From Ophiobolus disseminans (lineage: Eukaryota > Ascomycota > Dothideomycetes > Pleosporales > Phaeosphaeriaceae), in the NCBI GenBank assembly GCA_010093685.1, contig MU006218.1, positions 1,485,637-1,549,636 of the forward strand: a stretch of DNA of 64,000 bases, read 5' to 3'. Below the pieces are notes generated by a model that did not search any database, was not told where the DNA came from, and was given only the letters and a program-made list of their open reading frames with translations. Shown here one piece after another: positions 42,831 to 51,037 of this stretch. The position numbers and the translations under genes are program-made. Numbering within the stretch: the stretch's first letter is position 1; each line of letters begins with the position of its first letter.

Positions 42831-43184
42831 ATGCGCTGCTCTCGGTACCTCCTCGAACGCAAGCTTGCTTTCTTGCTCGCAATCATTGGCATCCTCAATT
42901 TATGTTTCGCCCTAACCATAATCGGGGAGCTGCTTTGTTATGTTCAATTCTACGAAAGCAGGAAAGATGGCGTAGCTTTGGTATTTGGCACGCTTACATT
43001 GTCTCTTAGCATCTGCGGTACATCGTGCCTTTTTACCGTGTGGCATCGACGCTGGTATCGCACGAAACGCAGGAGAATTACGACCTTGAAAAGTACGGCA
43101 GTCAGGATGCCGATGACACGAGACGAACTAGTAAGGAATGAAGAGGAGGGTGCTTACCACATCTATGATGTGGAGAACGTTTGA
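42831..43184 (+). CDS. Small membrane protein 1 of a four-gene tandem row
   Basis: An intronless 117-residue frame. Two hydrophobic segments (LAFLLAIIGILNLCFALTII and ALVFGTLTLSLSICGTSCLF) are separated by a short charged loop (QFYESRKDG). They are followed by a strongly basic stretch (HRRWYRTKRRR) and an acidic end, NEEEGAYHIYDVENV. The plan and the C-terminal motif match the next gene (EEQGRGHVVGVDNV), indicating tandem duplication. No known family. Confidence 0.55.
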   Translation: MRCSRYLLERKLAFLLAIIGILNLCFALTIIGELLCYVQFYESRKDGVALVFGTLTLSLSICGTSCLFTVWHRRWYRTKRRRITTLKSTAVRMPMTRDELVRNEEEGAYHIYDVENV

Positions 43185-43323
43185 TCGGAGTGCTGAAAGG
43201 GACCGGAAGTGAAGCACTTACTGGAAGTAATGCGAGATCGGGTGAACAAGAGTGAAATCCCCTTTATCACATAATATCTCTCCACTCCGTCCAGATGAGC
43301 ACTAGAACTCAACGACTTCGAGC

Positions 43324-43393
43324 AAATCTCAACCCTCAACCCTCAATCCTCAACCCTCAACCCTCAATCCTCAACCCTCAACCCTCAACTCCG
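43324..43393 (+). repeat. Heptamer-based tandem repeat (CTCAACC-type)
   Basis: About 65 bp of CTCAACCCTCAACCCTCAAT-like sequence: a heptamer (CCTCAAC/CCTCAAT) arranged in roughly three 21-bp higher-order units. It lies just upstream of the ATG of membrane protein 2, and if translated from an in-frame upstream ATG at 43295 it would encode NPQPSIL repeats. Confidence 0.85.
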
Positions 43394-43411
43394 GCCTCCA
43401 AACGCACGAAA

Positions 43412-43762
43412 ATGTCTTCACTCTGGATTGAATTGCAAAGTTTCAGGGCTATCTACTCCGCCATCTGCGCCCTCAACACCATCTTTGCTATCATGCTCAT
43501 CCTCGAGTTAGTCGGCTTGATCAAGGTCTTCGGCATCAGCAAAGACGACCCAAAGTTTGGGTTCAGCCTGATCGGTGCTCTCCTCCTTCCATTCGTCATA
43601 CTAAGTGTCTCCGGCGTGTGGCGCATCATGTGGGAACATCGAAAACGGAATGCTTGGAGAACTGGAAAGCGCAATGGCCGAAGGGTACGGAGAACCCATG
43701 AAGAGGCGCTACACGATGAGGAGCAGGGAAGAGGGCATGTGGTTGGAGTGGACAACGTCTAG
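43412..43762 (+). CDS. Small membrane protein 2 of a four-gene tandem row
   Basis: The preferred ATG at 43412 (MSSLWIELQSF) gives 116 residues, close to the length of its paralogue. An upstream in-frame ATG (43295) would translate the CT-rich tandem repeat and is less likely. Two hydrophobic segments (AICALNTIFAIMLILELVGL and FGFSLIGALLLPFVILSVSG) are separated by FGISKDDPK, then a basic stretch (WEHRKRNAWRTGKRNGRRVR) and an acidic end, EEQGRGHVVGVDNV. The same layout as membrane protein 1 supports a duplication. Function unknown. Confidence 0.6.
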   Translation: MSSLWIELQSFRAIYSAICALNTIFAIMLILELVGLIKVFGISKDDPKFGFSLIGALLLPFVILSVSGVWRIMWEHRKRNAWRTGKRNGRRVRRTHEEALHDEEQGRGHVVGVDNV

Positions 43763-44014
43763 AGAACGTTGCGGATGTAAAGGGTGGGCAAGTGTAACCA
43801 CAGAGTGTGAATAATCGTGGTCGCTTTTGCCTGCCTTGTTGAGTTTGGCGTTGACACTTCAACAGCAGTTCGCCATCTTCCTATACTCACTAGCTGCATT
43901 ACATCGTCGACTCTGAACGCTCAACTCTCGTTTCAACATTTACTGAACCCGCAAACCTTTCACACAGCATCCGAACGCTCGAATCACAATAATAACTTCA
44001 CGTCGATATCAATA

Positions 44015-44260
44015 ATGCCACGCATTACTCCAACATCTCTGATGACACTCCTCGCCCTCGTCACCCTTCTAGCCTTGGCATACCTCGACGTGGTCGTTGG
44101 TGCTATGCTTTGTCACCGACCTGACTACTTTAGCTGGTCTATTCTTCGCCTAGGCCTCGTGTTCCATGGTGTCAGCATCGCTTTTCCATACAGTCTTTGG
44201 GTAGACTTTCGTGAGAGGAATTGGTGGGCGAGGAAGCGGAACAGTATTGGAAGAGTCTGA
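44015..44260 (+). CDS. Small membrane protein 3 of a four-gene tandem row
   Basis: An 81-residue frame from the ATG at 44015 (MPRITPTSLMTLLALVTLLA). Two hydrophobic stretches (LMTLLALVTLLALAYLDVVV and ILRLGLVFHGVSIAFPYSLW) and a basic end (FRERNWWARKRNSIGRV) follow the general plan of its neighbours, but it lacks the acidic VDNV-type terminus and may be a truncated relative. The upstream part of the open frame (from 43817) is probably 5' UTR. Confidence 0.5.
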   Translation: MPRITPTSLMTLLALVTLLALAYLDVVVGAMLCHRPDYFSWSILRLGLVFHGVSIAFPYSLWVDFRERNWWARKRNSIGRV

Positions 44261-44593
44261 CTGATAAAGGCGGATTTGGAAAGGGATATGAATTCAGGAA
44301 AAGGGACTATAGTGAATTTGAATGAAGTGAAGCAGGCTTGAGAGTTGACAGGAGAGTCATGTTGAGATGACGGTAGTGTTGTCTCACTCTTTTGAATCTT
44401 GACTCATGCAGCGAACATCGCTCTCACAAATGTAGTTCACGACTAGAATATCAATTTACTTATATTCTTGCTTTGCACTGCTGCTTTTCTCAAGCACGAA
44501 CTGTTCTCTCAACTCAGTCTCATACCTAGGTACGGTTATTTCAACCTCAACCTCAACCTCCGCGCCGCGCCGCGCCAACATTTCCCGGACGTC

Positions 44594-44902
44594 ATGGGCC
44601 CTGTCATTCGCTACATGCAGGGCTCTCTTATGCTGTATGCCATGAACCTGATATCGGTATCGCCCGTCGCTAGGATCTTAAAGCCAGTTGCACGCCATGC
44701 ACGACATCTTCCCGTCGTCTTCTCAATTGTCGGCTTCGTCGTGGCTATCCTCACAACGTTCTTCAGCGGGATGTATGTGTCCACCCTTCTCACGACCCCT
44801 GATGCTGATCATTTCATGGCCTTGTTAGTCTTAATTGGAACACTAGCGGTCTGGTCTGTCGTGGGTTTTGTGACATGGCTGACTGTTCCGCGTTGGGTAT
44901 AG
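44594..44902 (+). CDS. Small membrane protein 4 of a four-gene tandem row
   Basis: A 102-residue frame from the ATG at 44594 (MGPVIRYMQGSLMLYAMN). It has two strong hydrophobic segments: FSIVGFVVAILTTFFSGMYV and FMALLVLIGTLAVWSVVGFV. The loop between them is TLLTTPDADH. The C-terminus is very short. A TCAACC hexamer repeat lies just upstream (44543-44564). It is probably a distant relative or an independently captured small membrane gene. Confidence 0.5.
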   Translation: MGPVIRYMQGSLMLYAMNLISVSPVARILKPVARHARHLPVVFSIVGFVVAILTTFFSGMYVSTLLTTPDADHFMALLVLIGTLAVWSVVGFVTWLTVPRWV

Positions 44903-45155
44903 GTCGGGCTGAGGTGGCACTTGTTCTTACTCGCGCGGCCACGTGTTGTTCGCTCACAGGTGGTACAGACGCAGGTTTTTTTCGAACTGGAAATGGGCGG
45001 AATAGTATGAGCGATGATGCCATGCTTGAAATGAACGGTACCATAAGATGAGCTGGTGGGAGGTCGGAGAAAGATGTCGGTTGGCAACGATCAAGGCTGT
45101 CCTAATATGTTCGCACTGCACAACCCTTATCGGGACATTGAAAAGCCGGCCCTGT

Positions 45156-45884
45156 TCACTGCCTTCCAAGCCCAATGTTCGTCAGCCTCTCTTGCAAATC
45201 CAACTGGCCAAGAAGAGCCACGATCTCCCCCTCGACAATTTCTACATCAATATCATCGTTCCAACCCCTGTTGCCAAAATGAACTCCGCTTACTTTGACG
45301 TCTTTCACACCATGTAGCATGCCCCACTCGCCATGCGCGTCGTGCAAGAATCCGATCGGACAACGGAGCCAACTTAGGTTGAGCCACACAACTCTAATGA
45401 TTTGCCGCTGGGCCACGTGTCTTCGCAAGAACCAATCTTTCATGGTGTGCTCACTCTCAAAACAGAACTCATTGTGACGGTACACAAGAAGCTCGGTTTC
45501 GTGGTAGATCTGTCGGCATGTAGCCTGAACGAGGCTCATGTGCCAAGTGGCAGTTTCGTTCTTCTTCTCGCGTCAACAGATATAAGAGCATGCGCTGGCT
45601 GGCGGACAAGGCTGGTTTTGGCAGTATGGTATCCAGTCCGAGGGCTACACATTGTTTACATATATCCGCTGCGAGGGACCGGCAAGCTGTCGAGTCGCAG
45701 CGATCGGAAGATCGGGGTCATCAGGCTCGGCCATTATGTGAATAAGTTGGGGTTCGAAAACATAGTTGAATATTTTCTCACGCAACTCCGCTGGAAGACT
45801 GAGTAGAGATGACCGTCAACTGTTGCGCTTAACGCTACGAAAATTAGGAGTCACTCTTCGAAGTGCACCGTCACAAATGGCCAT
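45156..45884 (-). pseudogene. 2EXR/F-box-like protein gene with an N-terminal in-frame TGA
   Basis: The ATG at 45884 (MAICDGALRRVTPNF) is followed in frame by KRNS, a TGA at 45818-45816, then RSSLLSLPAELREKIFNYVF, a classic fungal F-box/2EXR-like opening. A 93-bp intron (45659-45567, donor GTAAAC, acceptor GCGAG) removes two further in-frame stops and joins GPSQRIY to KKNETATWHMSLVQATCRQI. The central YHETELLVYRHNEFCFES matches the usual CRQIxxETALLPYxxNTFxF motif. The C-terminus is AHGEWGMLHGVKDVKVSG to LTNIGLGRQ. No other ATG precedes the LPAELRE motif, so the TGA would remove the N-terminal domain. It could be a C-to-T change of CGA or CAA. Proteins of this type are numerous and rapidly evolving in these fungi; function unknown. 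Confidence 0.6.
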
Positions 45885-46788
45885 GCAACTTACATCTGAT
45901 TGAGAGCATTGCAGCGATTGAGCTTTGCACTGAACAAAACAGTGCGACAGGGTTTGACTTTGAAGGTTTTGGGAGTGGGTGTGAGTTTGGAGGGCAGGGG
46001 CTTGCTTCGAGGATAAGGATGAGGGAGCTCCCGCCATCCATAGTCCTGGCCTGTAGGACTTTGCCATGCCCGATTGAACATTTCTCAGGGATCGTAGTGA
46101 AAGGAATGTCGTGTTGCGTAGGAAGATTATCTTAGGTTGCCGGCGCACCTCAACTCTCACATCGCGCTTGCCTCGCCGCAAAGTCGCATGCGGCTAGCCA
46201 AGCGGACCAGAGCACGATAGTAGGCAGGTACGAAAACAGGTTCACAGGACATTGTATATGTTCTGTACCCAAACCTCGGAACATTGTGCGAGTAAAAAAC
46301 CCTGAAGAAGATCTGGAACGAGGGTAGAAGAGGAAAACGGTCCCGGTGGAAGCACCGAAGATCTTGCTTAGTCATGCAGCCCAAGCCAGCTTCTCCGGGC
46401 AATCACAACACATGCATCTCAATGACCATCCTTTCATCGCAGTCGGTCACTTTATCTATCTCATATAGCTTCGGCTAGACATATATCAAGCTCTTTTCCT
46501 TGAATGGCTTGCTAATGCTGCTACGATACCGTTCCGTCTCGCATAGACCCACCACAACCTGTACGCTCTACGACGCAGATGCGCTCGTGAGGATACATGT
46601 GCCTATCTATGAGACCGTATGAGAACAAACGATATATATTATTTCTTGCTGTTGCATTCCAAGACTGACCAACAGCCTCGCGTGTAGTCCGCCTTTCGTC
46701 CGGCGTTCAGGCCACCCAAACATTTCTTGTATAAACCTGCAAGGGGAGCCCTTCAAATGTATAGAAACTCACTGAAAATCTCGCCAAT
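45885..46788. promoter_or_regulatory. Divergent intergenic region, 0.9 kb
   Basis: This is the region between the broken 2EXR-like gene (-) and the dehydrogenase-like gene (+). Open frames on the minus strand (46181-45816, 46402-46157) do not look like protein. No repeat was noticed. Confidence 0.4.
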
Positions 46789-47838
46789 ATGGTGAAAATC
46801 TCCTTGATCAAGCAGAGCAATGAACAAGTCGATGAATCTTCGGCACCTCACGTCGCCGTGTTTGTTGGCGGTACAGCAGGCATTGGAAAGATCACGCTAT
46901 CCAAGATTGCTAGCCTGGGAACAAACTTCAAAGCATACATTATCGGTCGCAAATCCAGTGAACACTCGTTCAGACCTGTCATTGAAGACCTTCACAAAGC
47001 CAATCCAAATGCCAAGCTCATCTGGGTCGAGGGCGAGGCGTCACTGCTATCTGAAGTGAAGATAATATGCGACCACATCAAAACCCTGGAATCCAGCATC
47101 GACCTGCTATTCATGACCCCAGGATACGCGCCCTTCAACGGAAGAATGAGTAAAAGCGCTACTCTACCTCCATCCCCAAGCTAACAAGAAGAAGACACAT
47201 CCGAAGGTCTCGATACCAGTCACGCCTTGAGCTTATACTCACGCATTTGCTTCACCGAGAATCTACTTCCCCTTCTCCGCGCATCAGGCACCGCTCGAGT
47301 CATCAGTGTTCACTCCGCCGGCATGGCAACCGCACGCATGCTGCACATCGAGGACCTAACCTTGGAGAAGCCAGGAGCTTTTGGAGCAATGTCGACGCAA
47401 TTGCACATGGGCACCATGGGCACACTCACTTTGGAACGTCTTGCAGAGAAGAAAGCCAATGAATCCGTCACATTCATCCACAGCCATCCCGGCATCGTCA
47501 GAACCGGGAACTTATACCGCGGCTTTACCGAGGGGTCATGGGGATGGTTCATGGCCACATGGATCATGGATCCCATTATGGTGCTTCTGGCATATAGCTT
47601 TGAGGAATCAGCCGAGCGATATCTATACCAGGTAACGAGTGGCGCCTTTGGAGGACAAGGACCTATGCTGCCGGGCATCACGGGCCTGACTACCAGAGGC
47701 GAGAAAACGGGAGGTTTATTTCTGGTTAATCAATATTGCGACACGGTGATGAACGCGAGGGAACTAGCCAAGCTCCGTGTTTCTGCTCAAAGCGTCGTCT
47801 GGGAGAAGGTACATGAGATCATTGGTCCGTATATTTAG
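46789..47838 (+). CDS. Short-chain dehydrogenase/reductase-like protein lacking the YxxxK pair
   Basis: Exon 1 is 46789-47149, followed by a short intron of 39 bp (GTAAAA...AACAAG) or 42 bp using the next AG; both keep frame. Exon 2 runs to 47838, for about 336 residues. The Rossmann nucleotide motif is HVAVFVGGTAGIGKITLSKI, a GGxxGIG variant, followed by YIIGRKSS, and the strand-end motif LLFMTPGYAPFNGR replaces NNAG. The active-site serine fits RVISVHSAGM, but the expected YxxxK is replaced by STQLHMGTMGTLTLERLAEK, with no Tyr or Lys at the usual spacing. A group of fungal short-chain dehydrogenase-like proteins linked to secondary metabolism shares this loss. It is therefore either a non-canonical reductase or a binding protein. 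No biosynthetic core gene is adjacent. Confidence 0.85.
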
Positions 47839-48250
47839 AAAAGTGTACATGGCTGGAGGTGTTCGAGGTACAATGATGAGACTTGAAACTCGCGTGTTGA
47901 AGGCGTAGGCAGCACTTTCAGGATTTCGTTCGTAATTATGAAATGTTGTGAGAATATCCAGGCTCAACTGACACATATGTGTATACAGCTAGGTTACACA
48001 CCGGTTCCATTCAGATACTTCAATTCATATGTGGTTTATGATACCAACACAACTGACATCCATCTATTCGCCCATAGATGAACAAAACACTATGATTACT
48101 GCGGTGAACAACTCTCCATTGCTCCTTACAGCATGAGAGTTCTCTCAAGCCTCTGAACTTCACAAGTCGCTCATCGAAGATTCTCCCTTAAACCATTCGC
48201 ATACACAAGCGGTACTGTGCTCCATCCCCAGGCCGTAATTTTGCCCGCCG
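47839..48250. other. Intergenic, 0.4 kb, convergent 3' ends
   Basis: This lies between the dehydrogenase-like gene (+) and the RING gene region (-). It is AT-rich with no coding signal and probably contains both 3' UTRs. Confidence 0.4.
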
Positions 48251-48516
48251 CTAATCGTCACTCTCGTGATCGCTATCCGAATCATCATCATCATCAGCAG
48301 GATCGTACTCAGAGTCAGAAGAGTTGGACTCAGGTGCATCCTCCCTGACAACATCTCCCTCTGGACCGCCTCCTACTTCGTCTCCGTCGTATACGTCATA
48401 CTCCATATTTGAGTCGGAACCTGAGTCGGACACCTCGATTGGAATACTCGGGTGGTCCCCGTGGCGTGGCAGGATTGTTGGGCCATCGTCGTCGCTGTCT
48501 GAAGAATCAGACACGT
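48251..48516 (-). CDS. Acidic Asp/Ser-rich exon, probable C-terminus of the RING gene
   Basis: An 87-codon open stretch with no ATG at its start. It is preceded by CGTAG, a plausible splice acceptor, so it is probably an internal or terminal exon. It encodes DSSDSDDDGPTILPRHGDHP and ends in a run of Asp/Ser (DDDDDSDSDHESDD). It lies directly downstream of the RING frame on the same strand, which would give a RING protein with an acidic tail, but no donor with the matching phase was found. Confidence 0.4.
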
Positions 48517-48650
48517 CATCCTACGCATGCGTGATACGTAAACTCGTGAGACTTTGTGTCCAGAGCTCTGTCGCTGAGCACCAGGAGCGGGCCGACCTTC
48601 AGAGAGTAGAGGTAGTATGACACTCCGAGCCCCAACGTACAGAGCGCGGT

Positions 48651-49080
48651 CTACTTGGGGATTATCTTCTTCTTCTTCCTCTTCGCCTTCGTTTCAGAAG
48701 AAGAATAGGGAGAGTCCTCACCATCAAGCTGCTCTTGCAACGCTCCGAACTCTTGTTGCAGCAGACCAGCAGCAACCAATATATTCTGCTCTCCTGCAAG
48801 ATCTTCAACTCGCTCGTCGTGTTTGCCTTCTTGATCGTCCTCACTTAACTCGCCTTCTGTATCAAAGTCCTCTTGCTCGAACAGCTCGCGACGGCACAAG
48901 GGACAGCGGTTGTTGTTCGGTGAATCCGCCTCTGCTGCGTTGAAAATGCAGTGATCACCGAAGACATGGCCACATGCGAGTTCGACGGGGACATGCAGGG
49001 CGTCGTATGGCTCGAGGCACAGAGAGCACTTGGATGTCTCTAGGGACTTTAGAAATTCGTTTTTTGGTGACCATTGTTGC
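48651..49080 (-). CDS. RING-finger protein, 5' exon unresolved
   Basis: The frame reads EFLKSLETSKCSLCLEPYDA, VELACGHVFGDHCIFNAAEA and NNNRCPLCRRELFEQEDFD: a C3HC4/C3H2C3-type RING (CxxC, CxH, HC, CPLC), the mark of an E3 ubiquitin ligase. An acidic/helical stretch follows (EGELSEDDQEGKHDERVEDL), then a basic end (KRKKKKIIPK) that could serve as a nuclear signal. The frame is open upstream to a TGA near 49165 but has no ATG; the nearby ATG at 49071 is in a different frame. A 5' exon or a frameshift must be assumed. The start is therefore not set, and the gene may be broken. Confidence 0.65.
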
Positions 49081-51037
49081 AGTGGCTGGAGAGGGAACGA
49101 CTGGTTGATCGGTGTGGAGTTGATGCGTTGCTTGAATTTGTGGTGATGTTTTGGAAAAATTTGAACGGCGCGAAACGTTCAAGGCTTTGGAAGGAGAGGC
49201 CCCTCGTGATTTTCAATCGCAGGTCCCCCGTGGGTTTCACCGGACACCAGTTGATCGCATTGCATTCCTTTATGGTGATTGTCAGTCTCTCAATTCAACC
49301 CAATTCAACCCAATTCAACCCACCGTCAGAACATCAAGCATGCGATATGTTGCAAGACGGAGATGACCTGTAGCAGCATGAGAGTTAAGACGATAAAGCA
49401 TGCTGGAAATTGTTTCCATCCTTGGCGACCTCATTTTACGATGTGTTTCAATCTAGGGCAGTGCGGGTTGATTCACTAGAAGTAGTACACTAATCAACTA
49501 CTTGAGTGTGGAAATCAAAGAGGAGCGATGCCCTGCAAGAAAGAAAGGACTCGCGAGAAAAGGGTCGAGAAGGCACGAACAGTTCGGCTCAAGACATGTA
49601 ACTTATGCCAAATTTAGAATCTCGCACGGACGCATAAACTGATGGAAAGGGCAACAGGCCGAACATCAGAGAGCCAGAAGCACAATGTGCAAGCAGTTGC
49701 AGAAAGTGAAACTACGGGTATATGAGAACCAAGTTATTCTGAGCACTAAACATGCAGAATGGGAGGGTGCATGAAGAAGTGGCGATAATTGGACGCCTAA
49801 CGAGACTCTAGCATCAAGTATCACAAACCTGAGACCCGCGCCTGCCGGTGGAGTTGGGTACTTTCGACGGTGGGCATCCAACAACACTTGTCTAACCGCC
49901 CTCAACATCAGCCCTTTTAGCCCTGTCAATCACATGCGATGCTGGCCCGATAGTTCGCCATGTTTCTGGCCCCCACCTGTTCCGGTGAAGAGGTTGACGT
50001 AGCCTCGCGTAGGAGAGTGCAAGACGCGTATGGCGGCGCCCAGAACATCAGGCAGGACACGTTTGCGCACTGTCAAAGGGCGGGGGGAAGGCGGCATTGC
50101 GCGTTTGTGCAATTCTTGACCTGGGAGGACTGGGCTCTTTATCTCATCGAACGCGGGAAGAGGGCCCATGGCGGTGATGGTGGTGCACGGCGGGCGGCGC
50201 AGCGCTGAGCCACCGCCCACATGTCCAAGCAGCTCGTAGCGCGTCACGTCCATTTGCTCAACGGCGGCCGGGGTGTTGACCGGATTTCTTTAGGGCCTAG
50301 CGTCGCCCTGCGCAGTGCATGCGAGCTATCGTCCCGTCTCGCAAGTGACCGCTGCTTCGGTCGCTCTTGCCTGTGATCGCAACTCCAACACGCGCAGAAA
50401 GAGCGGTCGCTGTGAACCGGCCTGCATCCCCCGTCTCCGCGCGTCAACGACGTAACCCATCTGCACTTCGCGTCGACCAACAATTACCGCGGGCGCTATT
50501 GTGCGAATAGCGGCACAGAGCTCGTATTGTCAGCAGTTCTTGGCGCTAGGCAGCAGTTCCCTACGAGGCTTAGCTCCACGTCGAAGGTGACTTTCAACCT
50601 CATACTGCCCACCTCGACGCTTCCTCAGTTGTCCTTTCCCCCAAACAACCTCGACCTTACAGCTTCTTCGTGCTCTACCGCCTTAATCTTCAGGCCGCAT
50701 ACCCCTCATCTGCGCCGCACCACCCGCCCTTGTAGCTTCTTTTGCCGCCCGCAGCCCGTCTTACTCCGGCCGCTGCGCCTTCTATATACTGGCTCCTGCC
50801 CTCGCCAGCGCTGCCAGAGGACTCTCCGCGCCCTTCCCCACCCGTCGGACACCTTTCACCAGCCGGCCTATCATCTCGCTGCTTTTACCCGTCCTGGCCC
50901 TCGAACAGGTGAATCTGGAGCTGCACTGCATTGACGCTTGGTCCAAAGGAACCCGGGCTCTGTGAATTGTCCAGTTACGTGACTCATAACCTGAGGCCGC
51001 TTCCACTCCAGCCAATACGGAACCAGTCACCGTCAAT
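49081..51037. promoter_or_regulatory. Long upstream region of the C2H2 gene, 1.96 kb
   Basis: An unusually long non-coding stretch, with a 10-bp tandem repeat (AATTCAACCC, about three copies, 49290-49320) and a C/T-rich segment from about 50560 to 50930 just before the zinc-finger gene. Minus-strand open frames at 49929-49666 and 50253-49930 have no recognisable features. A long upstream region fits a regulated transcription-factor gene with a long 5' leader. Confidence 0.4.
49290..49322 (+). repeat. Short tandem repeat, unit AATTCAACCC
   Basis: About three direct copies of a 10-bp unit, with a partial copy at the left (CTCAATTCAACCC). Non-coding. Confidence 0.8.
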
